Positions 1 to 12,039 of a stretch of DNA of 64,000 nt are shown here, in pieces; within the stretch, counting starts at the first letter, position 1, and each line of letters opens with the position of its first letter. This stretch comes from Rhodeus uyekii (lineage: Eukaryota > Chordata > Actinopteri > Cypriniformes > Acheilognathidae): positions 135,001 to 199,000 of the forward strand of contig JAWRVZ010000029.1 of assembly GCA_037043235.1 (NCBI GenBank), read 5' to 3'. The notes under the pieces are model-generated. The model saw nothing but the letters and a program-made list of their open reading frames with translations, was not told the origin of the DNA and searched no databases. The position numbers were made by a program, and so were the translations under genes.

Positions 1-839
1 AAATAATATTCTTAAGTGAGAACTAAATGTTACGCCAATTAATTGATGTTAATTGCCATTAAATTAAAATGTATTATAGTGTAAATTAATATTAAATGCA
101 GTTAGTTAAACCAGAGTATTTTTGACCCTCTTAAGTTCATAATTACTTTTATTTTTTTAAATATAGTTAAAGTTTATTCACAAGTACAAGGGATGGAAAA
201 TCTGAGCACAGTTTGAGAGTTTTATTAAACTCTCTTTTGAATCTGCACTGGGAGATTACTGGGTCAGATTAAAAATAACATGAAAAGCGCAGCTTTCTTT
301 CTTGTGTTGATGTACTTCCTTTTGAAACAGGAAGTCAGGTCAGAGATTATCAAGAGGTCGCTCCTTTTTTTTTAAACAGCCAACAGTCTTTTTGGGTCAC
401 GTTACAGCCTTGAACCATGTTTTGCTACTTGGTTGTGGGATACAAAGGGGGAGGTGCCTATTCCTCTAGAGATCATCTGATTGGGCCAAAATCTGCATAC
501 GCCTGTGAGTGCAGGATGAGTCATCGGCTAGCATAAAATCTCACAGGGTCTCCATTTGTCCTCGACTCAATTCTCGATGCTGTCTAGGAAGAAGTAATTG
601 AAATATTCACGAGATCTGGTTTGTGATTTTTCTTTCCTATGGGTCTCTCCTCATCTAAGTGAACTCTTTCAGCTCCTGGCTCGTTCCCTTGATGCGCGCA
701 CACACACACACACACAAGGCTCTGATGAGAGACAGCTAACCTGCGAGACAGTCTTTGAAGCTGACATCTTTCCCCTCCATCTCTGTCCTCTCTCCTCTCC
801 CAGCTAGAGCAGGTGGTCTCCCCTTCACAAATCAGCATT
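1..839. other. Non-coding flank, no gene seen
   Basis: AT-rich DNA with short poly-T runs and a small CA repeat near 697-717. The short open frames here are low-complexity and have no recognisable domain. I see no exon or element boundary. Confidence 0.6.
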
Positions 840-1118
840 CACACATACATTCGCTGGCTTGCGGACGGACGGACGGGCCGCGAGCCCCCCTGAGCTAATT
901 CCATTATACATTCCGTCTGGAAGTAAGAGAGGACTGCCCTCTAATTGCTTTCTTATCCCCCTGAGCCCCCTTTCTCTCCTTTACGCTCGTCTCTTCTCCT
1001 CCAAACAGCACCCCCAACCCCGTTCGGCCCACCCCCAGCCCCCGCCCCGCTCCGAACATGGCAGCAAAGGGAAGGAGGAAAGTGAAATAGAGCGAGAGAG
1101 ACTATACGCACAGGAGAG

Positions 1119-1168
<50 letters not shown>

Positions 1169-1267
1169 GAGTCTGCCACTGACAGGGAATATCTGCCATT
1201 TTCCGCGTTGCAGGAGGCTGCAGCCCTGATCCAGAGGACCAGGATCCAGGCACAGGCACCGCCGCAG
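840..1267 (+). promoter_or_regulatory. GC-rich block, candidate promoter and 5' UTR exon
   Basis: This block stands out from the AT-rich surroundings. It holds an Sp1-type box (CCCCGCCCC at 1040-1048), pyrimidine-rich initiator-like DNA at 960-1020, a pure AG dinucleotide run at 1121-1168 and a YY1-like GCCATTTTC near 1195. It ends in CAG|GTAGAG, which would serve as a splice donor at 1268. RAI1 genes are known to have non-coding 5' exons, and the first coding exon downstream (50281) begins at a splice acceptor with its start codon 18 bases inside. This block could therefore be an upstream rai1 exon and promoter. That link is inference; no transcript evidence is available. Confidence 0.3.
1121..1168. 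repeat. (AG)n microsatellite
   Basis: About 24 uninterrupted AG dinucleotides. Open frames of alternating Arg-Glu or Leu-Ser over it are artefacts. Confidence 0.95.
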
Positions 1268-1549
1268 GTAGAGCTGCATGTTTCTCCACGTTTAAGGGGC
1301 TTAATGTCAGTGCGAGCGGATGGACGGATGAGTGCCGGGGACAGAGCGCTGCTGTGTGTCTCCAGAGCCGCATGCATGGGGACAGGGGGGCGTGTTGGAT
1401 CGGCTGCACATGTGTTTGTGTCTGGTCTGAGTTCAGTTTACTCCATTACTGCTAAATTAACTACGGTGCTGATCTCAACTTTTACTAGCAACAGATGCCG
1501 TGTGTTTTGTATGTTGTGTTGCAGTCAAAACTGCACTTGGTGTATAGCA

Positions 1550-1675
1550 CAGGTTCCCCAAAGAACCTTCCGTGAGTGAATGTTTTCCACTATGAAGAAC
1601 CATTTGTGCAATGGAATGATTCCATGGATGTTAAAGGTTCCAAATGGAACCTTCAAAAAGAAACATTTCATTTTA
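1550..1675. repeat. Interspersed fish repeat fragment (GGTTCC type)
   Basis: The segment contains inverted copies of a GGTTCC/GGAACC motif: AGGTTCCCCAAAGAACCTT on one side and AAAGGTTCCAAATGGAACCTT on the other, with a palindromic middle. This arrangement matches a small repeat common in cyprinid genomes that I recognise only by eye. The class is uncertain. Confidence 0.45.
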
Positions 1676-4600
1676 AGTGTGTGTGAGTATTGAAATGATA
1701 AAAAAGCTATTTTTAATATTCAATCAAACACTTTTTCCGCTGAAAAGTCAGCTATAATCAGAACCTTCTCATGCTCTTGTGTTTATATCGAAGGCGCATT
1801 ATGCAAATGAAGTGTGTGTTGCGCTTTATGTGAAAGCGTGTTTTGTGTGGTACTTATGAGGAGGATTTTGTGACTGAGACGTTCCGGGAAAGCATTGTAT
1901 CACTCGTGGATCCGCAGATGAAACGTGTGCTATATTTGGAGGCAAAATCAAAACTTCTGCATTCATGTCAGACTTGCCGTTAAAGAGACGCAGCAAGCAT
2001 GTGTAATGTGTGTTGCGTTTTATATGAAAACCAGTGTTTATATGTGATCATTTTCTGATTGAGACTTTCCGGAAAGCATTGAATCTCACGTATCGGGTTG
2101 TTTACATGCGATTTGAGGGTGCTCGTTGTGTGTTATTTTGCATGCACCATGCCCTTGATCAGGGGAACTCAGGGGTAAGACAGCTCTAACCTATTAAACG
2201 CTGCACTGAGACTGCAGTGTCACAGCTGACTGATATTGATGCTCTGGACGGCCCCTCTCCGCAAGAATCCATTTAGAGACGTGTGTGTGTGTGTGTGCGC
2301 GCAGAGGGAGTGTGACTGACAGGCGGAGAGAGCTGTGTGTGTGTGTGTTGGTATGTGTGAGATGGACAGATACGGAGCGGAGAGAGAGGTGAGAGGAATA
2401 TGAAGACAGGGAGAAAAATGGAGGGATGCCATGAATATGTGAGTGAATTAAAGAGGAGGAAAATTTGATACCAACATCTGCAATAACATACTGGACGCAT
2501 CTACTGGGGGAAAAAAAGAGGTCGCGCTCTGTATTCCCAAGGTTAAGAGCGTCACTCTGTATGTAAAATAAGCCAAGACATCAGCAGACTAGATCATGTG
2601 CCAAACGCATAAACGCAGGGGGGGGGGGGGGCGTTATGATCACAATCTTCCATCACAGTATGAGTCATATTTTTACTGGAATTTATTGTGTAACATTTAA
2701 TATTATGTTAATATTATTATATACCACTATATCATATCACTGACTATTTTTGGATGATGCAGTAAATTAAATATTTTACAAATAATAATAATAATAATGT
2801 AATATATGTAATAATATTTCTTTTTTTATTTATAGTTTGATAAATGCAAAATTATATTGTGATTTTTATCCACATTTACCATGGTATATATATATATTTT
2901 TTCAATAAAATATTTAAACTTTAATATCTAAACAAGATAATATAACTGAGAAGCAAAATTTCAGAAAATATATCTTATTTATTTCTTACTCCACTGACAT
3001 AAATGGTCTTATTTTAAATTCAAACTTTGTTAATTTATGCTTACATTGAAATTAAATTATTTTTAAAAATTACTCCAGTGACTATTATTTTAAACATAAA
3101 CCCTACTCTATTTTTACATTATGATTTATGCTTTAAAAATAAATATGCACATATTTTTACTGTTAAGCAAGGAAAACATAATGATTATGCCTATTTTTAG
3201 ATAAGCAAATGAATAAAATCCAGCACATACAAACTTGAAGCAAATCAAAAGATCAGATTTTCATAAACGAATAATACGTCGTCAGGTATAAGAGCAAAAC
3301 CAGCTTAAACAAAGCTAAAACCGACATCATCATGACTCTGAATTCTGATTGGATGAGCCACATCAAAGCCGTTTTAAAATAGCTGATATAAACACTTCCA
3401 GTGAGTTCTATATTAATGCGGCAAGTTGTGACGTTGCCAGACAACCATAAACAGCTAAACTCTGCTTCAGGGTTCTGCCCTTAAAAACAAGTTCTTGGCC
3501 ATCTCGTCACAATCTGTATTTGTGCAGTTTCCCATATTTTCTCATTGCTCTCATGTGTAAATAACGTAATGCGGTTCTGCCCACGCACATACAGCTTCAA
3601 CACTCATGCAAAATCTGTAGAAGCTGATAAATGTCTACCATCGCACAGTATATACCATCACAACGCCCAGCCCTACATGCTGTTATATTGTATTTTGTCA
3701 GTGACTATAGCATGGAGGCTGACGCAATCCACTGAAACTGTCACACACCTGAGGGTCAGTCAGAGAACAACCGTGAAAAACAGAACGAGAGAGAGAGAGA
3801 GAGAGAGAGAGCTATCGGAAACCATCGACTCTTTTAAGAATAGAAGGTGATAGGAAAGAAATTAGATAGAGGCAAGGGGAAAGAGTAGACACAGAGAGAG
3901 AGAGACAGACAGACGGATATGAGGTGAAGAGAGGAAAGACAGCACCCCTCCCCCTTCCGCTGTTTTCTAGGTGCGAGTCCTGAGCAACAATCTGGCACGG
4001 CTCAAAACAGATCCATAAGGTCAGGACGGGGCAGAGCGTGCGAGGGAGGAAGAGAGGAGAGGAGCGATGGAGGAATTATTTATCTCCAGATGCTGCTGTC
4101 TCTGCAGCACTGGGCTCAGCAGTCTTGCTCCGAAAGAGCGGAGAACAGGAAATGAATGGATGGAGAGAAGAAATAAACAACAAACTCCACAGTCAGAGGC
4201 TCAGATATGTGACGCCGTAATGAATCGACACGACAGAAGCGTTTCACGAAACCGAGATGTCTTATAATCCAAATGTCCTTTTTGCAGACAAAACAGGGAT
4301 CTGTTTGAAGTTGATGTGAGTGATTTCTGCTCCAGTAGCCTGAAAAATAATAATGGCTTCCTAACAGGTTTCCTGAACATCCAAGAAAACGAACAATCCG
4401 GTCCTAAACTCCAAGCATTTGTTGGGTCAAATGCAATGAATCACCAATGTATGGCGTGATTTGTAAGCAGGGTTTGACGTTAACATCAAATGCGTGTGTA
4501 TTTCAGCAGTGGCGAGTAATGCGGTCACTCCTACGAGACACTTTGGGGGGTTGAATTTTATACAATATATATATTTTTTTCAATTGTAGGAAGAAAACAC

Positions 4601-4875
4601 ATGTGTAACAGTGTAATGGATCTGTGTGTCAGGTCTTAAAGTTGCAGCAGCCTAATAAACATGTCAAATTATGGGATAATATCAAAAATATCTGTAAGAC
4701 AGTTTTCCCCATGGTACTGACGTCAACATTGTGGCCAGTGAAAATGCTGAGCGAGTGAACAAAGCCCAGTTTGTAACGGTTATCATGAAAACAAGTGATT
4801 CGTTCGCGGCACATATTGGTGGCTAAAGGACCGTTAACACCAAGGACGGTAACTATAATGATAATGATAAAAATA
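1676..4875. other. Non-coding, AT-rich, with simple repeats
   Basis: No exon is recognised. The stretch holds TG-rich DNA at 2281-2350, a run of twelve G near 2620, very AT-rich DNA at 2640-3250, GA runs at 3787-3812 and 3893-3903, and a purine-rich block to about 4080. An octamer-like ATGCAAAT lies at 1801-1808. The short open frames in it have no domain content. Confidence 0.6.
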
Positions 4876-5504
4876 CAGTAATACCTTGTATCTTAAAAAA
4901 AAAAAATTTAAGAATTTTTTTAAAAATTCTTAAAAAGAAGGGGGGGGGATCAGTTTCAGCCCTCTAAAAAAACTCCCTTATTAGTGCTAATAACAATGGA
5001 AAAAACTTGTTTTTTATTGCTAGAGACACACACACACAAAGAAAATTATAGTATATAAGGATTCCTGTGACATAAAATAAAATGTGGTTTTAATTATGAG
5101 TTCTTGCCTTCAAGACAGACGATACAGTAGCGGCTAATGGCGGCATGTGAGGAGGAGGAGTAGGAGGGATAGCGTAGATAGTGTTTCTTCCTGTGTTGTG
5201 TATTGGATAGACTCAGAAGCTCATATTTATTATTATTGAACACTCATAACTCGTGCTGCTCCCAGCTTAATACTGGTGAATCACTCGTTGCCCCCGGTAA
5301 CCCCCGCTGTAAAACCAAGCTGCCTCTAGTGGAGATCAGATGCAATTACCCCATAAATGAAGCGCTTGAGCTCCGAGTGCTTGAACACCTCTAGCGTCGG
5401 CATCTGTAAGTTGCTCGTATCTCAAATATTTACTCGTATCTCAAAGCAAAAATTTGCTCAAAGGCTTACTCGTATCTTCGAATCATAATATTGGTAATAT
5501 TACT
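4876..5504. mobile_element. Tigger-type (pogo) MITE, copy A, degenerate
   Basis: The left end reads TA then CAGTAATACCTTGTATCTT, the same terminus as copies B (26040) and C (56253). The interior is clearly homologous to copy B: both share the GATACAGTAGCGGCTAATG segment, the TTGCCCCCGGTAAC segment and the TTTGCTCAAAGGCTT segment near the right end. The right terminus is decayed, so the end coordinate is approximate. There is no coding capacity. It is a deletion derivative of the family whose transposase remains in copy C. Confidence 0.8.
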
Positions 5505-6743
5505 TACAGAAGAATGATGAACATTAAAAGCATTGAATCAGAATCCATTTTGCTTTAAAGAACTCAAGCATTTAAACTTGCAGACGACAAAACTGCAGCA
5601 CGCATTTGATAAATAGAACAATATCATCCACTAGTGTGGAAGCTGATATAGTTATCGTTCTGGGTGTGAACGGGCCTGAATGTGTAAAGTTAATGAAATA
5701 TCGATTAAAGTAAATACAAAATAAATTCCTGCTAGTATTTCTACGTAGGCTTGATCGTCATTAACTGTGGATGTGTGTCATGAACTCATGCCCTGTTGTT
5801 TATGTTTGTGTATGTGTTTACGCCTCTCATTTCCACGTGTGTTTCTGAACACACACATCTGTGTGTGATTGGGAGCGTTTGACGCATGGCGTTGGTGGTA
5901 CGCGGCACGGTGAAATCGCTTGGATGTCATCCAGCTCAGTGGAAGGTCATCTAGCATTTCTCCAAATAGATCCAGCCTTCATTTCCACTCCACAGCCGCT
6001 GTATTTACCAGTCCACTGGCCCAGAACACTAGTGCACACACACATGCGCACACACACACTCCTGCTTCCTGCCACACCTCAATACCGACAAACCGAGAAT
6101 GGAGAAATGAGTCCTTAATAAATGAATAAATAAAAATAGCTATTTATTTTAAGCTTTGCTTACTGTGTTATTGAGGAAGAAACGTTTCCAGTGCTTTCCA
6201 TGGCCTAGCGTTCAGCGCCACTGCTCTGAAACTGCAGCGCTGATGTGGGAAATGCGTGTTTGAGTCCAGCGCATGTCCCTCTCTTTTGACATTGTGAGGG
6301 GTGCCACAATAATAGATAGGGTGGTTTCTAGGGGGCGCTATTATGACCCATGAATTGAAGATATATATTTTTTTAATATTTTAAAATATTATATCAATTA
6401 TGATTATTATATTACTTTTATGACTTCAGAATTAAGTAAAATGTAATTTAAGAAAAATAAAAATGAATTTATATTGTAAAACTTTCTATTAAACATGCCA
6501 CTAAACAGCAAAAATGCTAGCCTGTGATGATGAATGTTTTGCTATTAACCCTTTCTACATGATACCAGTTCACTTTGGCAGCCCTAAATTAATAAAACAT
6601 TAGTAAAATAACATGAATAAATAAATAAATTAGAAACATGACTTAATGAACATGAAATTAATTTTTTTTATTAATAATATTTTCATTTCAGTTTTGGATA
6701 AATGGTATATTTTGAAGCTTTACATCTTTACAGCTTGTCTGCA
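5505..6743. other. Non-coding, no gene seen
   Basis: Mostly unique AT-rich sequence with a short CA-rich patch at 6030-6060. No exon, element end or RNA structure could be supported. Confidence 0.55.
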
Positions 6744-6767
6744 TTAAACATTATTATTATTATTAAT

Positions 6768-6800
<33 letters not shown>

Positions 6801-7039
6801 GTTGTTATTATTATGATTATTATGATCATTATTATTATTATTATTAGTGTTATGATCATCATCATTATTATTATGATCATCATCATCATTACTATCATAA
6901 TTATTAATATTATTATCATTATTATTATTATTATGATCTTCATCACCATCATCATTATCATAATTATTAATATTATTATTATCATTATTATTATTATTAT
7001 TATTATGATCTTCTTCATCATCATTATTATCATTATTAG
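6744..7039. repeat. (ATT)n/(ATC)n trinucleotide tract
   Basis: About 300 bp of interspersed ATT, ATC and ATG triplets. Because the unit is three bases and stop-free in several frames, it yields spurious poly-Ile and poly-Asn/Asp open frames on both strands. Confidence 0.95.
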
Positions 7040-7230
7040 GTAACACTTTAGTTTAGGTCCCAATTCTTACTAGCAACTAGTTATTATCATGCATATTACT
7101 AGGATATTGTCTGTTTATTAGTCCTTATAAAGCACATATTAATATCTTATTCTGCATGAATATATTATATATTCCATAATCCTACCCAATATCAACTTAA
7201 TAACTAAATAAAATTAGTATTATTTAATGT
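7036..7230. repeat. Cyprinid interspersed repeat (GGTAACACTTTA type)
   Basis: Begins GGTAACACTTTAGTTTAGG and continues through TAGCAACTAGTTATTA and CATATTACTAGGATATT. This is a high-copy repeat that I recognise from cyprinid genomes; its transposon class is not decidable from this copy. It abuts the trinucleotide tract. Confidence 0.65.
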
Positions 7231-8865
7231 GACTAAATAGCAAAAACGCTAGACTATGATGATCAATTTAAAGCTGTTAAACATTTTAAATGACACCATT
7301 TAACTTTAAAATAATAAAGTAAAATAACTTAAAAATCTGTGGGGGTGTGGAATAAAAGTAAACAAAAACTAAACAAAACTGAAAAACAGAAACAAAACAA
7401 AAAATCAAAACTAACTGGTTCCATCCGGTTATTCTGGTGGTAGTTAGTGTGACTCCTCTACTTTTACAAGGACGTTACAGGCTTACGTCCATTACTCTCG
7501 GGTTACTCCATCGCGTCGCTCCCAAGACTCGCAGATATTTTCCAATACATGAATAAAGACCTTCCTTCAATGCAAGTATAAGAGAGTTAAAATAACAGCA
7601 CATCTTCCTCAACAAGCCACGTGATGTGAGGTGGCACAAACAACAAGGCCCATAGGTTTCATATTTAGGGTTAATGGTTTAGAACGAACCCCTAAAACTA
7701 AGTACGAGCAACAATCATAGCCATGGCTATAGGGCTTTACCAAGGACGCCAATAAGTGGGAAAAGGCATTGAAATCTTTGCATATGGCAAACCTGAAAGC
7801 TGATGGTTCAGGAGCTGCAGATTCAAGCCCCCGCAGAGACAGAGCAAAAGCATTTGCATGTGATTTATTTGCGTCCCAATTCTGACTGTATGTGATCCAT
7901 ACCACATCCCCTCAGGAGAGACCAGCTGCACAGACCAATTTACCACCTAGCATCAGCACATCCCGCGCTATGAGTGCGCGACACTATCAAGGGCACCTAC
8001 AGGTAGCGGCTGGTGTGAGATCTCCAGCGGCGCTGGTGGATCTCTGAGAGGCCGCTCTCGGACACCGCGGAGCAGCGAGGGGGATTGCGTGGGATTTTTA
8101 ACGACTCTCAGGGGCCGGCGGCAACAGATGAAAGGGGCGTGTGATTTTAAGCCGTACTGTTGCAGATGATTTTTTCTTGCCGTGATCACAGCAGCACAAA
8201 AGCATTTGAAAAGTTGTGCGGCTTCAAACAGCCGTTTGAGTTATATAACCGTTAGAAGGAGGGCGGCAGCGCTTAGCCTAGCGTTAGCGTCAAGGACCGC
8301 ACAGCGAGGCAGCTACAAGGGGTCTTCTTTTGAAAATGAACCAAAAACTAATCCTTTCATAGCACAACAAAAGCTGACAACTGCGTTGGTTTGATTTGAA
8401 GAGATTTCATAGCCTGTCTTCACTGGCAGCCACGATTAGTTCACCGTTTATAAGGATTGCTGCGTCAAACTCCCTTCACCTAGTGGAGCTTCTATGTGCG
8501 TGTTGTGTGTTGAGCCACATGCATCTTTGTGTTTGTGTGTGTGTGTAGCTGGTGTTCTCTCTCTCTCTGTGTGTGTGTGTGTGTGTGTCGGGGTTGAGGA
8601 AGGACAGAGACGTGTATCAGGACAGTGCAGTAAAGTGGGACATGAACACACATCTCCGTCTGAGATTTGAAAAATGCTGTTAAGCCTCTTGAATAGCACA
8701 AAATATGTAATACCTCGGTCCTCTTTGTACATGGCAATAATCATTTTCTAGATTTCATTTTAAAAATCATGAAAAACTTGATATTAAGATATAAAGACAT
8801 GTTTTTATACAATATATCTTGAATTAAAAATACATTTAATACAGTTTAGTGAGGTTTGTGCTTAA
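7231..8865. other. Non-coding with a GC-rich island at 7965-8330
   Basis: The middle of this stretch (7965-8330) is GC-richer and contains several CpGs (GCGCGACAC, GGCCGGCGGC, GGGCGGCAGCGC). This is unusual for the surroundings and could mark a conserved regulatory element or an unrecognised exon, but I find no good splice pair or domain. A TG/AG simple repeat lies at 8535-8590. Confidence 0.45.
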
Positions 8866-9083
8866 AACACACACACACAAACAAACACATAAACACACAC
8901 ACATGCACACGCAAACACATATACACACACACACACATGTACACCAATACATGCACAAACACACATGCATGCATTTACACACACGCACAGACGAACACAT
9001 ACACATACATGCACACACACACAAACACATGTACACACATACATGCACAAACACACATGCACGCATTTACACACACACAAACC
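8866..9083. repeat. Imperfect CA-rich microsatellite
   Basis: About 220 bp of (CA)n interrupted by AT, CG and TG steps, including repeated ACATGCACAAACACACATGCA segments. Thr-His and Cys-Val open frames over it are artefacts. Confidence 0.9.
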
Positions 9084-9125
9084 TACTTAATTTCTTGTAT
9101 ACGGTATATTTAATTTAAAATATAC

Positions 9126-9290
9126 TACACTCTATCCCTTTATCAGAGGCTTTTATCCAAAGCGACTTGCATTGCATTCAAGAAACACATTGATATTCTA
9201 ATCAGTTCTTGTTTTCACTGGGAATCAAACCCATGACCTTGTGGTTGCAAGTGCTACTCTCTACTGTTTGAGCTACAGGAAAGTGATGTA
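9126..9290 (-). mobile_element. tRNA-derived SINE, minus strand
   Basis: On the minus strand it starts with a tRNA-like head: an A-box-like GTAGCTCAAACAGTAGAG and a decayed B box around GGTTTGATTCCC. A body segment follows that contains AAGCGACTTGCATTGC in plus orientation, read as its complement. Two more copies lie at 46353-46518 and 60845-61005. The body resembles the conserved segment of vertebrate V-type SINEs. The mismatched tRNA part shows that it is not a functional tRNA gene. Confidence 0.8.
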
Positions 9291-9712
9291 CTCCATTTTG
9301 GTGAAACATTTTTATTTCATAGGATAAATTGACCATGCCTTAAGAATAATAAAAAAAATATATGGATAACTACATTTAGTATTATGATAAATAAAAATGA
9401 GAAAAACTCAACTGTAAAACTCAATAACTGTAAAAAAATAATTAATTTCAAAATATACTCCTTATATGCGATTGCTAATTGTGTCCAACTTTATTATTCG
9501 TTTCTTGATTGTTTTTTAAAGATGTAGAATATTGATGTGAAATGAGTAATATTTACATTTCAATTTTTCGATGGAAATTTAATTAAAATATTAAGGATAT
9601 TTTAAATAAATATTAGTCAAATGCAAATTTCTTTTAATTAAATAAACGTTACATTACACATGAATAGCTTTTGGATTTTTAGGCATTCCTGTGCAACACA
9701 AATTAACGCTTA
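9291..9712. other. AT-rich non-coding
   Basis: Very AT-rich sequence. Nothing beyond short A and T runs was seen. Confidence 0.6.
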
Positions 9713-10085
9713 AAGGCTCTATATGTGCGAATTTTCATCTTTCAATCACTTTTTTATTGCCCATGGTTGAACAGCTTGTAATAAAACTTAAAAACCGAGA
9801 CCATCTCCACAACTTCATATGTTGTCCATGAAAGCCTGTTGACTGATTGTTAAACAAAGGATGTTTTTGCCTGTAAAATCAAAAGGATGTGAAACAAATC
9901 TCTCACATGAAACAAATGCTTATACAATGTTCAGGATAACAGCGAAAGAGCCGTTCTGTACTGTAATATCAATGCTATTTGAAACGATATAGTCTCACAT
10001 ACTCAGATCTGTATATTCTTTAGTCTAAACTATAATTTATAATAACACTCTCATAACAGTTTGATTTTAATGACCTCATTTGTTG
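9713..10085 (-). repeat. Interspersed repeat J, inverted partner of 19835-20204
   Basis: The reverse complement aligns along its length with 19835-20204. Shared blocks include CAGGCTTTCATGGACAAC / CAGGCTTTCATAGACAAC, TTACAAGCTGTTCA and ATACAGATCTGA(G/C)TATGTGAGA. Many substitutions separate the two copies, so both are old. The class is not determined. Confidence 0.75.
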
Positions 10086-10122
10086 GTGAATTGTAGAGCT
10101 GCTCCAAGCATACCCAAATCGT

Positions 10123-10170
10123 CACTATGATCGTTTTGGTCACTGTGATCGTTTTGGTCACTGTGATTTC
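10123..10170. repeat. Short tandem repeat, ~20-bp unit
   Basis: Two and a half copies of GATCGTTTTGGTCACTGT in direct tandem. Confidence 0.85.
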
Positions 10171-10182
10171 GCCAAGTAAAGC

Positions 10183-10387
10183 ATGTTCCTGGATCAACAT
10201 ATTTTTCTATCCCTATCCCTATCATTAGACATAACCCTCATTAGACAAATCAGAGGGGAATGATGGTGATTAACTGATGTAGAAGAAACTAACCCTGGTT
10301 TTAAGCCTAAACTTGACATAAACTGTAAAACTGTCCCTCAAATCTGATTGGTTGATTGGTTGAACAAAGATTTTGATCCAGGAACAT
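10183..10387. mobile_element. MITE with perfect 15-bp inverted ends
   Basis: The left end is ATGTTCCTGGATCAA and the right end is its exact reverse complement TTGATCCAGGAACAT. The 205-bp body has no coding capacity. A related sequence occurs at 42985-43355, sharing the GATGTAGAA...AGGTTGTAAGCCTAAAC-like and AAATCAGAGGG(G/A)AA segments. I could not identify a clear target-site duplication, so the superfamily is unassigned. Confidence 0.8.
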
Positions 10388-11289
10388 GTTGCACATTCGC
10401 CATGCAGGAGTGCAAGCATTAACAATAATATACCACAATACACAACTTTTCTCATGCTTTTTCTCGTGGGAAAGCAAAGAGGACATGTTACCGCTCTTCC
10501 TCTTTAATACTAATTATCGTCCCGAAGAAACAGGAATGAACATCAGAAGGTATACAGTACAGCTTACTGAAATGTATCATGTAAATGTGTTTCAACCGCG
10601 GAAAGACGTAATTAAACATCTTGTGAACATCATGTCAGGGAAACCCATTCAGTGACCAGCAAGAAAAATGAACTCTAGAGAGGAGCATTTGCTAAATATA
10701 TGCACCATATTTGTTTTATATAATATTGTTTTTATATTATAAAAGTATATTTACATGATTCAGAACTGTTTTTAAATTTTTGTAACAAACTTCAGCTCTA
10801 TTTTATGTTTGTTTTATTAAGTATACATTTTAAAAAACGATCTGTTGATTAATCGTTGGTGATCGGCCTTCACGGCTCAACCTGGTTATCATTATCGGTA
10901 AAATCCATTATCAGTCCACCTCTAATATGAAATAATTATTACACTTTTACACCTAAGCATAAAAAATATATATTAATAGCATTATTATAAAAATGCATTG
11001 TTAATTGTATAAGAATGAGTAGTTCATTTTAACCTTTAACTCTTTCGCTCTTTTTTATTTTTTATTTCCAGCATTTTTGTTCGTTTTCACAAAATGTTTC
11101 ACAGAATATTTAGTTGTATGAATATCTGAACATGCAATATATCAAAAGAAAGAATCCTCCCCTTTAAAAGCAAAACAACAAAAATGTTTTATTCTAGCTT
11201 CATGCTTTCTTTTTTATCAACAAAAAGCAACGTTTTGAGCAAAAAGCTGAGAAAGTCACGTTGATATTAAATTAAAATCTGAATCTATT
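10388..11289. other. AT-rich non-coding
   Basis: No exon or recognisable element. One open frame of 89 codons has no domain features. Confidence 0.55.
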
Positions 11290-12030
11290 TTCATGCTTAA
11301 CACCAGAAATTGCATTCAAAATCTGGGAGCAGGTCGCTTCTGAACTCTGCTGTGCGTGGATACAGGCCCACCGCCTGCGGGAAACAATGCCCTCGGCACT
11401 TAACCGTCGGCAAAGACAATGGTTGCCCTGCGCCACCGGCGCTGATAATGGTGCAGGCACGCTGCTGGCACACGCACGCCACGTCAAAACAGAGTGAAAG
11501 AGAGAGAACGAATGGGAGAACACTGCAGATGAAAGGACGCAGAGAGCAGAGATGCCCAACCCACTGCCTGTCTGTCTGATGTGTGCGTCTGCGGCCGTGT
11601 GTGTAATTATGAGTGCGTGTAGGCTGTAGTGCTTCCATCGCCTGGGAGGGCCCGTCAAAGCGGACGCCACAAAAGCTGGAGTGACAGAAACACACCCCTC
11701 CTCCACAAAAACACACGCATGCACAGGCACGCTAGCCGGCCAGAGCGCACACTGTCACACCGCAGACTGCTCTCGGCCGTGTGACGCTAACTAGCCGCAC
11801 TTCCATTATTAATGTCAGTCATACTCCGGACACACTCGAGGTGCAGTTAGCCTGTCTGGACTCATCCGCGCACACACAAGGACATGCAAACGGGGCGTTT
11901 AATATTCCCTCGGCCGTCTCCTCTGCGTCTCGGCTTGCCTCTAGACTGCTAACACCCGCGTCCTGCTACAGGCAATCAGGGTGTACAGCGCGCCACAGCC
12001 TGCTGTCTGTCTCCACGCTTTTGTGAGGGG
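11290..12030. other. Unique GC-richer block, possible regulatory DNA
   Basis: The block from about 11330 to 11990 is GC-richer than its neighbours and free of simple repeats. It holds CpGs and SOX-like AACAATG and GACAATGG motifs near 11383 and 11414. Overlapping open frames on both strands look like chance openness in GC-rich DNA. A conserved non-coding element is the likelier reading; this is inference. Confidence 0.3.
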
Positions 12031-12039
12031 AAGTAGACT

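Noticed and set aside
6702..7063. Poly-Ile and poly-Asn/Asp open frames
   Set aside because: Translation of an ATT/ATC trinucleotide tract on both strands.
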